A DNA stretch of 64,000 bases from Citrobacter telavivensis (GTDB lineage: Bacteria > Pseudomonadota > Gammaproteobacteria > Enterobacterales > Enterobacteriaceae), in NCBI GenBank assembly GCA_009363175.1, contig CP045205.1, positions 2,046,001 through 2,110,000 of the forward strand. Reading direction: 5' to 3'. Under the pieces are notes generated by a model. It made no database searches, was not told the DNA's origin, and saw nothing but the letters and a program-made list of their open reading frames with translations. The first letter of the stretch is position 1, and each line of letters starts with the position of its first letter. A program made the position numbers and the translations under genes. Positions 38,888 to 48,219 of the stretch are shown in pieces.

Positions 38888-39130
38888 ACTTATTCTTGCC
38901 CAATGACAACGTCTGTCGCAAGTCGCTTGCGGCATGATGGCGTTTAATATTGAACATCAGAAAAACCACTATAAGAATGACAATGTAGATATCCGTTTCG
39001 TCGTTCCTGAGTGTTGATTCGAGCTGTCGCTGACCCGGATCGAACCAGAAGCGTTCCATACCAGTATCCGGATCGTCCGTGAAGGTGGCAACGCGATGCG
39101 ACTGAAATACAGCTTAGAAAGGAGAAGGAC

Positions 39131-39778
39131 ATGTTACAGGCTAAAGCGTTTCTGTTTGATATGGACGGCACCCTGGTAGACTCAACGGAGGTGGTTGAAA
39201 ATGAATGGCGTAGGTTCAGTGCCCGCTTTGATCTGGATGCAGAAGAGGTTATCGCCTTTGCTCATGGGCGACAAACGATTGATACGGTTATTCATTTTTT
39301 AGGCGCAGGCGAAGAGGCCGTGACGGCAGCAGAGGAGCTGGATGCACGTGAACTGGTGATCCTTGACGGGATTGTCGCTATGGCCGGGGCGGCCGATTTG
39401 TTGAAGCGCCTGCCGCAGGAACGCTGGGCACTCGTTACCTCCGCAAGCAGAGAGTTGGCTATTAACAGGATGCGGGCAGCCGGATTACCGCTTCCGGCCG
39501 TGATGGTCTGCGCAGAGGATGTCGCAGAAGGAAAACCCTCGCCTGAAGGCTATCTGAAAGCAGCATCGATTCTTGGTTATCACGCCCGTCACTGTCTTGT
39601 TTTTGAGGATGCGGAGGCCGGTATACGGGCCGGGAATGCAAGCGGTGCGCGCGTGATTGCCGTCGTCCCCGATGCTAACGGTGCTCAGGACGCGTTTGCC
39701 TGCGCAACCTTGACCATGCTAAACATCGTCCCCGACAATAATGGCTTCAGGATAACTTTACGCACGGCTGAGGAGTAA
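39131..39778 (+). CDS. HAD-family sugar phosphatase (YfbT/HxpA-like)
   Basis: A 215-residue HAD hydrolase of the beta-phosphoglucomutase-like group. Catalytic motif I is FDMDGTLVDS, motif II VTSASRE, motif III GKPSPEGY and motif IV FEDAEAGI. It dephosphorylates small sugar phosphates, as E. coli YfbT (HxpA) does. AAGGAGAAGG precedes the ATG. It stands alone and is the last chromosomal gene before the integrative element. Confidence 0.85.
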   Translation: MLQAKAFLFDMDGTLVDSTEVVENEWRRFSARFDLDAEEVIAFAHGRQTIDTVIHFLGAGEEAVTAAEELDARELVILDGIVAMAGAADLLKRLPQERWALVTSASRELAINRMRAAGLPLPAVMVCAEDVAEGKPSPEGYLKAASILGYHARHCLVFEDAEAGIRAGNASGARVIAVVPDANGAQDAFACATLTMLNIVPDNNGFRITLRTAEE

Positions 39779-40363
39779 GCGTCATTCCAGCCCCGTCTGG
39801 CAGAATCTGAAACTCCTGAAAAGGATAGTGGTCACTATCCATGAAATCATTAACTGCAGTGGGTAAAAAAGCCTATATATCCCGTTGAGTTCAAAATCAA
39901 AAGGGGGGAACTCTCACACCGTTCAGCGATGTCCGTCGCGCAGCTCGCGCGTGAGGACAGGCAATGTCTACTGTTATTCAAGGCCCCTAAACGATTATTG
40001 ATTTACGTTTAATTGGGCTGACGTCGTGTAGCCAGAATTAAGAGACTGTCTATGATAGTAAAGCGATTTTATTGAATTCAGCAGATATCAGGAGAGGCAT
40101 GTCATGGTGTCCCTGCAGGAATCGAATGAAGGTTTAATTGATTGATATTTTGGTGTTTATAAACTTAATTTTTGTTGAATACCATCACAGATACCATCAG
40201 GTGATTGTGACAACTCCAATTCTGGGTATCTCGAGAATAGAACCTGGGAAAGTGACCTGCATTGAATTTACTCCCTACCTTTTTATGAGCGGGTCATCCC
40301 ATCGGTTCGGTTTGTGAACTGTTACTATAGCCATGTCGAACAACGGAAGATGGCAGAGGGAAT
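39779..40363. other. Left junction region of the integrative element
   Basis: 585 bases without a gene. They include one of the 24-bp repeats (40177-40200) shared with the int end. The exact element boundary cannot be placed from the window, but it should be at or left of 40177. No tRNA fragment was recognised. Confidence 0.5.
40177..40200. repeat. Left copy of 24-bp direct repeat (integrase site candidate)
   Basis: Two ATACCATCA units 12 bases apart. It is identical in 22 of 24 positions to 63921-63944 near int, differing only at bases 13-14 (AG here, TT there). Probably integrase arm-type sites at the element ends. Confidence 0.6.
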
Positions 40364-41572
40364 ATGGTGAGTCATCATTGGCTGGACCAAATGACAGAAT
40401 GCTTGAAAGAAGCCCGAAAGAAACATGAAGACCTCAACAAAAAAGATGCTATTGAGTTTAACGTCTTTCGGTATATCACTGCTGACGAAAATGGTCTTTC
40501 ACGCATCATTGCGGATTTGCTAAACGTGAACGATGTCCATGGTCAGCAAGCCCTCTTTCTAAGTAGCTTTCTGGAATTGATTGGAAGAGGGTCATGGGAT
40601 GCAACATCTTGCAGATTTGTACAGTGTGAGCAGCAAACCGATGCCCTGGGCACTAAACGTCGAATTGATATCGTCGTACAGGGGGAGCGATGGACTTTAG
40701 GGATAGAGAACAAACCCAGTGCAGCCGATCAACCTAACCAGGTTTTGGACTATCTCCACGAGTTAAGGAAGCGCCGCAGCATACTAAACGAGACTTTGCT
40801 CATTTACCTAACTCCTGAAGGGAGCAGGCCAAGCCTGATTAGTATTGATGAGTACCAATGTGATGCCGCTCTTCAGTCTGGTGAACTTGTCCTCCTGTCT
40901 TATCAAAGCATTGTTGCGTGGCTGGATGGGTTATGCAAAAACGATGCGGTACCTTATCGTGTGCGAGTCTTTTTATTCGATTTACAGCGTTTTATTTCGG
41001 CGAATGTGCTGAATTGTAGGGAGGGGAAGGTTGTGGATGTGTTGTTAGACAAAATCTTTAACGACGATTCAACGCTGGATACAACGTTAAGCTTATTGAG
41101 CCTGCAAAATAGCATTTATCAAACCCTGACTAAAAAAGCGACTGCGGATTTGATACCACCGGCAGGCTGGGAAGTGTGTCGAAAATTATATCCAGATTAC
41201 GGGATCGGATTACGGCCGCCAGAGGCCATTGGCTGGCACTACTGCATCGAGCCTGCCAAAGGGAGTTACCAGGATTGGAGTTACGGTATTAAGCTTGATA
41301 GCGCGTCGAACCCTACTGAATCCGCTTTGCTGGCTGCGCAACAACTCAAAATAGATTTCCCTACAGGGGCAAAATCTAGTGCCTGGTGGCCTTGGTGGCG
41401 AAGCTTTAATGGGTATCTGCCGCATGACCTTGATCCCACTGAATACAGGGATTGGCTCACAAGTAATCGTGCCTGGCTTGATATGAACAATGGTGAGTTT
41501 TCGAGACGCTGTGTCGATTTGTTTATTCGGCTGCATGAGTCGGTTAGCAGCGGAAGTTCTTTTAACATGTAA
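40364..41572 (+). CDS. PD-(D/E)XK nuclease-family protein
   Basis: A 402-residue protein. The nuclease core is near residues 105-125, RRIDIVVQGERWTLGIENKP, giving the D...E-x-K catalytic signature with Asn between Glu and Lys. It fits the PDDEXK_4 group of predicted defence nucleases. A C-terminal 150-residue domain contains many aromatic residues (WWPWWRSFNGYLP). GCAGAGGG precedes the ATG. It lies 101 bases ahead of hsdR and in the same direction, so it may be an accessory defence gene. Confidence 0.78.
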   Translation: MVSHHWLDQMTECLKEARKKHEDLNKKDAIEFNVFRYITADENGLSRIIADLLNVNDVHGQQALFLSSFLELIGRGSWDATSCRFVQCEQQTDALGTKRRIDIVVQGERWTLGIENKPSAADQPNQVLDYLHELRKRRSILNETLLIYLTPEGSRPSLISIDEYQCDAALQSGELVLLSYQSIVAWLDGLCKNDAVPYRVRVFLFDLQRFISANVLNCREGKVVDVLLDKIFNDDSTLDTTLSLLSLQNSIYQTLTKKATADLIPPAGWEVCRKLYPDYGIGLRPPEAIGWHYCIEPAKGSYQDWSYGIKLDSASNPTESALLAAQQLKIDFPTGAKSSAWWPWWRSFNGYLPHDLDPTEYRDWLTSNRAWLDMNNGEFSRRCVDLFIRLHESVSSGSSFNM

Positions 41573-41673
41573 GGTCTTTTCAACTGACAGCCCAAAACAT
41601 CGTTTCAGGTCATTACGTCATGCACTAATCTGTGTAAAATCAGAGCTAACCCAATATCGTGGAGTGCTCTGCT

Positions 41674-44109
41674 ATGGCTGGCGTAAACAAAACTCATCTG
41701 ACCGAAACGGACGTCATTACCAAATTCATCCTGCCCGCGATTAAAGACGCGGGCTGGGATGTGATGTCGCAGATCCGCCAGGAAGTGAAGCTCCGCGATG
41801 GTAAAGTGGTGGTGCGCGGCAAGCTGGCCGCGCGTCTAACCGTAAAATCAGCGGACATTGTGCTTTACCATAAGCTGGGATTACCGCTTGCCGTCATAGA
41901 GGCTAAAGCCAATAAGCATGAGATTGGCAAAGGGATGCAGCAAGGGCTGGATTACGCTCGCTTGCTCGACGTGCCTTTTGTTTTTGCCTCTAATGGCGAT
42001 GGTTTTATCTTCCACGATAAAACGAATCCCACCCAGCTTGAATCAGAAATCACGCTCAACGATTTCCCAACGCCGGAACAGCTGTGGAATAAATACTGCG
42101 TCTGGAAAGGTTTCACCGCTGAGCAATTGCCGGTGATCAGTCAGGATTACCACGAAGGCAAATCAGGCAAGTCCCCGCGTTACTACCAGCTCCAGGCAAT
42201 CAATAAAACAGTAGAGGCCGTATCTGCCGGGCAAAAACGGGTATTACTGGTGATGGCCACTGGAACCGGGAAAACGTATACAGCCTTTCAAATTATATGG
42301 CGTTTATGGAAAGCAAAAAATAAGAAACGCATTCTGTTCCTTGCTGACCGCAATATCCTGGTCGATCAGACTAAAATTAATGACTTCCAACCTTTTGAAA
42401 GCGCGATGACAAAAATCACCGGGCGCACCATCGACCCGGCCTATGAAATTCAACTGGCACTCTACCAGGCTATCACCGGCCCCGAAGAGCATCAGAAAGC
42501 GTTTAAACAGGTTGCCCCTGATTTCTTTGACCTGATTGTGATTGACGAATGCCATCGCGGCAGCGCGTCGGAAGACAGCGCCTGGCGTGAAATCCTCGAA
42601 TACTTCAGCAGCGCTACGCAAATTGGCCTGACCGCCACGCCGAAAGAAACCGAAGAAGTCTCCAGCACCGACTACTTTGGTGAGCCGGTTTACACCTATT
42701 CGCTCAAAGAAGGCATCGAAGACGGTTTCCTTGCCCCTTACAAAGTGGTGCGTGTGGATATTGATGTCGACTTACAGGGTTGGCGGCCAACCAAAGGGCA
42801 GGTTGATAAACACGGTGAACTGATTGAAGACCGTATTTATAACCAGAAAGATTTTGACCGCACGATGGTCATTGATGAGCGCACCTGGCTGGTGGCACAA
42901 ACCATCACTGACTATCTGAAACGCACCAACCCGATGGATAAAACCATCGTTTTCTGTAACGACATCGATCACGCCGATCGTATGCGCCGGGCGCTGGTCA
43001 ACCTGAATCCGGAGCAGGTGGCAAAGAACGAAAAGTACGTGATGAAAATCACTGGCGACGACGATATCGGCAAAGGGCAACTGGATAACTTCATCAACCC
43101 GAAGAAAGCCTACCCGGTTATCGCCACCACCTCAGAATTGATGAGTACCGGTGTGGATGCGCAGACCTGCAAACTGGTGGTTCTGGACCAGAACATTCAG
43201 TCGATGACCAAATTTAAGCAGATCATCGGGCGCGGCACGCGTATCAACGAAAAATTCGGCAAGCTGTGGTTCACCATTCTCGATTTCAAAAAAGCGACCG
43301 AGCTATTTGCGGACGAACGCTTCGACGGCGTACCAGAGAAAGTGATCCGTACCACGCCGCAGGATATTACCGATCCTGAATCTGATTTCGACGACCAGCT
43401 TGAAGACGAAACGCCAGAGCACGAATTACCTGATTTGATAAATGGCGTCGATGAAACACCTGCCATCTATGACCCAACATCAGGTAACGGCAGTGGGGTT
43501 TTTGAAGAAGACGACGAAAACAAAATCCGTAAGTTCCACGTCAACGGCGTCACTGTAAAAGTGCTGGCAAAACGCGTTCAGTATTACGACGCGGATGGCA
43601 AACTGGTGACCGAATCCTTCCAGGACTACACCCGCAAAACGCTGCTCAAAGATAAAGACTACGCATCGCTTGATGACTTCATCCGTAAGTGGCACTCTGC
43701 GGACCGCAAACAGCTCATCATCAATGAGCTTGAGCAGCTCGGAGTGCTTTGGGATGTGCTGGCCGAAGAGGTGGGGAAAGATCTCGACCCGTTCGATTTG
43801 CTGTGCCACGTGGTTTACGGCCAGCAACCGTTGACGCGCAAAGAGCGCGCCGACAACGTGCGCAAGCGGAACTACTTCACCAAATACTCCGGGCCTGCGC
43901 AGAACGTATTGAATACGCTGCTGGATAAGTACGCCGATGAAGGTGTGCAGGAGATTGAGGACATCCAGGTGTTGAAGCTGAAACCATTCGATTCGCTCGG
44001 TCGCCCGCTGGAAATGATCAAAAGCAGCTTTGGTAGCAAACAGGCTTACGAAGATGCCGTGAACGAACTGGAAAGTGAAATCTACCAGTTGCCACCACGC
44101 ACTGCCTGA
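41674..44109 (+). CDS. hsdR: Type I restriction endonuclease subunit HsdR
   Basis: An 811-residue motor/nuclease subunit of the EcoEI (type IB) kind. The N-terminal nuclease motif is SADIVLYHKLGLPLAVIEAK. Helicase motifs follow: MATGTGKT, VIDECHRGS, LTATPKET and QIIGRGTRI. The C-terminal 250 residues match the EcoEI_R_C region. The frame starts at a GTG (41659), but ATG 41674 with GGAG upstream gives the normal start MAGVNKTHL. It appears intact, yet without a working HsdS it should not cut. Confidence 0.93.
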   Translation: MAGVNKTHLTETDVITKFILPAIKDAGWDVMSQIRQEVKLRDGKVVVRGKLAARLTVKSADIVLYHKLGLPLAVIEAKANKHEIGKGMQQGLDYARLLDVPFVFASNGDGFIFHDKTNPTQLESEITLNDFPTPEQLWNKYCVWKGFTAEQLPVISQDYHEGKSGKSPRYYQLQAINKTVEAVSAGQKRVLLVMATGTGKTYTAFQIIWRLWKAKNKKRILFLADRNILVDQTKINDFQPFESAMTKITGRTIDPAYEIQLALYQAITGPEEHQKAFKQVAPDFFDLIVIDECHRGSASEDSAWREILEYFSSATQIGLTATPKETEEVSSTDYFGEPVYTYSLKEGIEDGFLAPYKVVRVDIDVDLQGWRPTKGQVDKHGELIEDRIYNQKDFDRTMVIDERTWLVAQTITDYLKRTNPMDKTIVFCNDIDHADRMRRALVNLNPEQVAKNEKYVMKITGDDDIGKGQLDNFINPKKAYPVIATTSELMSTGVDAQTCKLVVLDQNIQSMTKFKQIIGRGTRINEKFGKLWFTILDFKKATELFADERFDGVPEKVIRTTPQDITDPESDFDDQLEDETPEHELPDLINGVDETPAIYDPTSGNGSGVFEEDDENKIRKFHVNGVTVKVLAKRVQYYDADGKLVTESFQDYTRKTLLKDKDYASLDDFIRKWHSADRKQLIINELEQLGVLWDVLAEEVGKDLDPFDLLCHVVYGQQPLTRKERADNVRKRNYFTKYSGPAQNVLNTLLDKYADEGVQEIEDIQVLKLKPFDSLGRPLEMIKSSFGSKQAYEDAVNELESEIYQLPPRTA

Positions 44110-44182
44110 TAACCAACCCTTATTCTGCCACCTGGCGCTGACGGCTCCCGGTGGCATCCTTTTTAAAGAATGGAAAGAAAAT

Positions 44183-45655
44183 ATGTCGATTAGCTCAGTC
44201 ATTAAATCCCTGCAGGACATCATGCGCAAAGACGCAGGCGTGGACGGCGATGCCCAGCGTCTGGGACAGCTTTCCTGGCTGCTGTTCCTGAAGATTTTTG
44301 ATACCCAGGAAGAAGAGCTGGAACTGGAGCAGGATGACTACCGTCTGCCGATCCCGGAACGTTATTTGTGGCGCACCTGGGCGGCAGACAGCGAAGGCAT
44401 TACCGGCGATGCATTACTGGAATTCGTCAACGATGATCTGTTCCCAAAACTAAAAAACATGACCGCGCCGATGGATACCAACCCGCGCGGCTTTGTAGTG
44501 AAACAAGCATTCAGTGACGCCTACAACTACATGAAAAACGGCACGCTGCTGCGTCAGGTGATCAACAAGCTCAACGAAATCGACTTCAGCAGCAGCCAGG
44601 AACGTCATCTGTTTGGCGACATCTACGAACAGATCCTGCGAGACCTGCAAAGCGCCGGGAATGCGGGTGAATTCTATACCCCGCGTGCCGTGACGCGCTT
44701 TATGGTCAACCGTATCGACCCGAAACTGGGTGAGTCAATTATGGACCCGGCCTGTGGAACGGGCGGCTTTCTTGCTTGTGCGTTCGATCATGTGAAAGAG
44801 CATTACGTCAACACCACCGAAGACCACAAAACCCTGCAACAGCAGATCCACGGCGTGGAGAAAAAACAACTTCCGCACCTGTTGTGTACCACCAACATGC
44901 TGTTGCACGGCATTGAAGTACCGGTGCAAATCCGGCACGACAACACGCTCAACAAACCGCTCTCCTCATGGGACGAACAGCTAGACGTGATTATCACCAA
45001 CCCGCCGTTTGGTGGCACCGAAGAAGACGGCATTGAGAAAAACTTTCCGGCAGAGATGCAGACCCGTGAAACCGCCGATCTGTTCCTGCAACTGATTATC
45101 GAAGTGTTGGCAGACAAAGGCCGTGCGGCGGTGGTATTGCCGGACGGCACGCTGTTTGGCGAAGGTGTGAAAACCAAAATCAAAAAGCTGCTTACCGAAG
45201 AGTGCAATCTGCACACCATCGTGCGGTTGCCAAACGGCGTGTTTAACCCGTACACCGGCATCAAAACCAACATACTGTTCTTCACCAAGGGCCAGCCAAC
45301 CAAAGACGTCTGGTTCTACGAGCACCCGTACCCGGCGGGCGTGAAGAACTACAGCAAAACCAAACCGATGAAGTTTGAAGAGTTCCAGACCGAAATCGAC
45401 TGGTGGGGCAATGAAGCTGACGGTTTTGCCAGCCGCGAGGAGAACAACCAGGCGTGGAAAGTCAGTATCGACGACATCATCTCCCGCAACTTCAATCTTG
45501 ATATCAAGAACCCCTATCAGGGTGAAACCATCAGCCACGACCCGGACGAGTTGCTGGCGAAGTTCCAGACGCAGCAGTCGGAAATCAGCGAGCTGCGCAA
45601 CCAGCTTCGCGATATCCTCGGTGCCGCACTGGCGGGCAACAAGGAGGCGAACTGA
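44183..45655 (+). CDS. hsdM: Type I DNA methyltransferase subunit HsdM
   Basis: A 490-residue N6-adenine methylase subunit. The N-terminal HsdM_N domain (about residues 1-130) precedes the SAM motif DPACGTGGFLACAF and the catalytic NPPF in IITNPPFGGTEEDG. The frame extends upstream, but ATG 44183 (MSISSVIKS) is the family start. Its stop overlaps the hsdS start by one base (TGATG), giving translational coupling. Apparently intact; it needs HsdS to bind DNA. Confidence 0.94.
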   Translation: MSISSVIKSLQDIMRKDAGVDGDAQRLGQLSWLLFLKIFDTQEEELELEQDDYRLPIPERYLWRTWAADSEGITGDALLEFVNDDLFPKLKNMTAPMDTNPRGFVVKQAFSDAYNYMKNGTLLRQVINKLNEIDFSSSQERHLFGDIYEQILRDLQSAGNAGEFYTPRAVTRFMVNRIDPKLGESIMDPACGTGGFLACAFDHVKEHYVNTTEDHKTLQQQIHGVEKKQLPHLLCTTNMLLHGIEVPVQIRHDNTLNKPLSSWDEQLDVIITNPPFGGTEEDGIEKNFPAEMQTRETADLFLQLIIEVLADKGRAAVVLPDGTLFGEGVKTKIKKLLTEECNLHTIVRLPNGVFNPYTGIKTNILFFTKGQPTKDVWFYEHPYPAGVKNYSKTKPMKFEEFQTEIDWWGNEADGFASREENNQAWKVSIDDIISRNFNLDIKNPYQGETISHDPDELLAKFQTQQSEISELRNQLRDILGAALAGNKEAN

Positions 45656-46196
45656 TGACCGTTGAGAATTTAATCACCGACCATATCGATATCTGGTCTT
45701 CTGCGCTGCAAACCCGCTCCACTGCCGGGCGCGGCAGTAATGGAAAAATTGACCTCTATGGCATCAAGAAACTGCGTGAGCTGATTCTGGAACTGGCGGT
45801 ACGCGGCAAACTGGTGCCGCAGGACCCGAATGATGAACCAGCGTCAGAGCTGTTAAAGCGTATCGCCGCAGAGAAAGCAGAGCTAGTGAAGCAGGGTAAA
45901 ATTAAAAAGCAGAAGCCCCTGCCGGAAATTAGCGAGGATGAGAAGCCTTTTGAATTGCCGGAGGGGTGGGAATGGGTGAGGCTGAATGATCTTGCTCCAA
46001 TGTCGCTATTTGATGGCGATTGGATTGAGAGCAAAGACCAAGACCCTCAAGGTAACTATCGCTTAATTCAATTAGCCGACATTGGAGTTGGTGAGTTTAA
46101 AGATAAGTCGGAGAGATATATTAACGCCGAAACTTTCTCTAGGCTCAATTGTAATCAGTTATCTATGGGGGACATTCTTATTGCACGTCTTCCTAG
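45655..46196 (+). pseudogene. hsdS: hsdS fragment 1 (N-terminal 180 codons)
   Basis: First piece of the specificity subunit. It carries the N-terminal conserved region (LRELILELAVRGKLVPQDP, EPASELLKRI) and the start of the first target-recognition domain. It is cut at CTAG (46193-46196) by the 7-kb insertion; in frame with the IS end it stops 9 codons later at 46224. The three pieces 45655-46196, 53206-54053 and 54831-55231 join in frame to 596 codons plus stop, close to the known length of EcoEI HsdS. Confidence 0.93.
46193..46196. repeat. Left CTAG target duplication of the 7-kb insertion
   Basis: CTAG, the YTAR-type target of IS5-family elements. Repeated at 53202-53205. Confidence 0.85.
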
Positions 46197-47392
46197 GGAA
46201 GGTGCGAACAAGTTCCTGATATGAGATCATCATATTCATCCGGAGCGCATCCCAGAGGGACATCATGAGCCATCAACTCACCTTCGCCGATAGTGAATTC
46301 AGCACTAAGCGCCGTCAGACCCGAAAAGAGATTTTCCTCTCCCGCATGGAGCAGATTCTGCCATGGCAGAATATGACCGCTGTCATCGAGCCGTTTTATC
46401 CCAAGGCAGGCAATGGCCGACGGCCCTATCCGCTGGAGACCATGCTGCGTATTCACTGCATGCAGCATTGGTACAACCTGAGCGACGGTGCCATGGAAGA
46501 TGCCCTGTACGAAATCGCCTCCATGCGCCTGTTTGCCCGATTATCCCTGGATAGCGCCCTGCCGGATCGCACCACCATCATGAATTTCCGCCACCTGCTC
46601 GAGCAGCATCAACTGGCCCGTCAATTGTTCAAGACCATCAATCGCTGGCTGGCCGAAGCAGGCGTCATGATGACCCAAGGCACTTTGGTGGATGCCACCA
46701 TCATTGAGGCACCCAGCTCTACCAAGAACAAAGAGCAGCAACGCGATCCGGAGATGCATCAGACCAAGAAAGGCAATCAGTGGCACTTTGGCATGAAGGC
46801 CCACATTGGTGTCGATGCCAAGAGTGGCCTGACCCACAGCCTGGTCACCACCGCGGCCAACGAGCATGACCTCAATCAGCTGGGTAATCTGCTTCATGGA
46901 GAGGAGCAATTTGTCTCAGCCGATGCCGGCTACCAAGGAGCGCCACAGCGCGAGGAGCTGGCCGAGGTGGATGTGGACTGGCTGATCGCCGAGCGTCCCG
47001 GCAAGGTAAAAACCTTGAAGCAGCATCCGCGCAAGAACAAAACGGCCATCAACATCGAATACATGAAAGCCAGCATCCGTGCCAAGGTGGAGCACCCGTT
47101 TCGCATCATCAAGCGGCAGTTCGGCTTCGTGAAAGCCAGATACAAGGGGCTGCTGAAAAACGATAACCAACTGGCGATGTTATTCACCCTGGCCAACCTG
47201 TTTCGGGTGGACCAAATGATACGTCAGTGGGAGAGATCTCAGTAAAAACCGGAAATAACGCCAGAAATGGTGGAAAAAATAGCCTAAATAGGCTGATTCG
47301 ATGTGTTTGCGGGAAAAAAATCGGCCCAGATCCGCGAAATTTTAATCAGCGAGTCAGCTTGGGAAGAAATGACCTGCTTATTCGCACCTTCC
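46197..47392 (+). mobile_element. IS5-family insertion sequence (IS5/ISKpn26-like), 1196 bp
   Basis: Terminal inverted repeats GGAAGGTGCGAACAAG (left) and, read inward from the right, GGAAGGTGCGAATAAG (15 of 16). The length of 1196 bp is that of ISKpn26. The left end is preceded by CTAG; the right end is followed by ATAA, so this IS alone has no matching duplication. Confidence 0.92.
46265..47245 (+). CDS. IS5-family transposase
   Basis: A 326-residue DDE transposase nearly identical to E. coli IS5 InsH from the family start MSHQLTFADSEF. Catalytic Asp residues are in GTLVDATII and SADAGYQGA, and the C-terminal Glu in KVEHPFRIIKRQFGF. It appears intact, so it could have provided the transposase for the 7-kb unit. 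The IS left end and a 50-base leader precede it. Confidence 0.95.
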   Translation: MSHQLTFADSEFSTKRRQTRKEIFLSRMEQILPWQNMTAVIEPFYPKAGNGRRPYPLETMLRIHCMQHWYNLSDGAMEDALYEIASMRLFARLSLDSALPDRTTIMNFRHLLEQHQLARQLFKTINRWLAEAGVMMTQGTLVDATIIEAPSSTKNKEQQRDPEMHQTKKGNQWHFGMKAHIGVDAKSGLTHSLVTTAANEHDLNQLGNLLHGEEQFVSADAGYQGAPQREELAEVDVDWLIAERPGKVKTLKQHPRKNKTAINIEYMKASIRAKVEHPFRIIKRQFGFVKARYKGLLKNDNQLAMLFTLANLFRVDQMIRQWERSQ

Positions 47393-48084
47393 ATAAATTG
47401 GTGTTTGAACACCGAAACGATCAGCATAAAATGCTATCGTTGCTGCACTTACCTAAAAATAACAGCATTGTAATTGATGGTGCAGGCATAGATATATCTT
47501 ATTTTAATTTTAAAACCCCAAAAAAAGATAGCCCGGCAACTATTTTTTTTGCTGGACGAATGCTTAAAAGCAAAGGTTTGAATGATCTGATCCAAGCAAA
47601 AAATTTATTAAAGCAACGGGGAATCGATTGTATTCTAAAAGTGGCTGGAATCTTGGTAGATAATGATGAAGATGCCATTAGTCGTAAACAAATTCAGCAA
47701 TGGCAAGATCAAGATGATATCGAATGGTTGGGAACTCGAACAGATATCAAAGAATTGCTTGAAGCGGCGCATGTTGTTGCATTACCATCACTTTACCCAG
47801 AAGGAATCCCACGAATATTATTAGAAGCCGGGGCCGTAGGTCGGCCTTGTGTCGTCTATGATAATGATGGTTGCAATGCTTTGATAGTAGACAACTATAA
47901 TGGATTCGTTGTAGAGCGAAGCAATGTCAGCAAACTGGCTGATAAAATTAGTTTATTGATCACAAATCCCGATGAGCGAGATCGCATGGGGAAAAATGCC
48001 AGGCAAAATATCGAAGAACGTTTTACGTCAACATTGGTTATTGAGCAAACGCTCAAAGTCTATCAGGAAATATATAATAAATAA
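47393..48084 (+). pseudogene. 5'-truncated GT4 glycosyltransferase
   Basis: About 230 C-terminal residues of a GT-B family 4 glycosyltransferase. They contain the donor-domain entry FEHRNDQHKM, FFAGRMLKSKGLNDLI, and the E-x7-E motif EGIPRILLEAGAVGRP. The IS right end replaces the N-terminal acceptor domain, and the open frame runs back into the IS to 47227, making a chimeric ORF. It is probably a former O-antigen glycosyltransferase, without activity now. The codon use is AT-rich, unlike the chromosome. Confidence 0.88.
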
Positions 48085-48219
48085 TTACTTTTCGATATTT
48101 AATATTGTTTATGTATTTAGAAGTGAAACATATTTAACACCATTATATAATTTATTCTAGAATGATTTCATTGTTTATATTAATTTATGAAACAATGCAA
48201 AGAGATAATAAGAGGCATC

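Noticed and set aside
39001..39060. tRNA-like string GGATCGAACC near 39031
   Set aside because: No acceptor or anticodon stems can be formed around it.
42304..45538. Minus-strand frames across hsdR and hsdM
   Set aside because: Antisense to genes with complete catalytic motifs; products without recognisable features.
47393..47396. ATAA right of the IS5-type element as its target duplication
   Set aside because: It does not match CTAG on the left and does not fit the YTAR target preference; the matching CTAG is at 53202.
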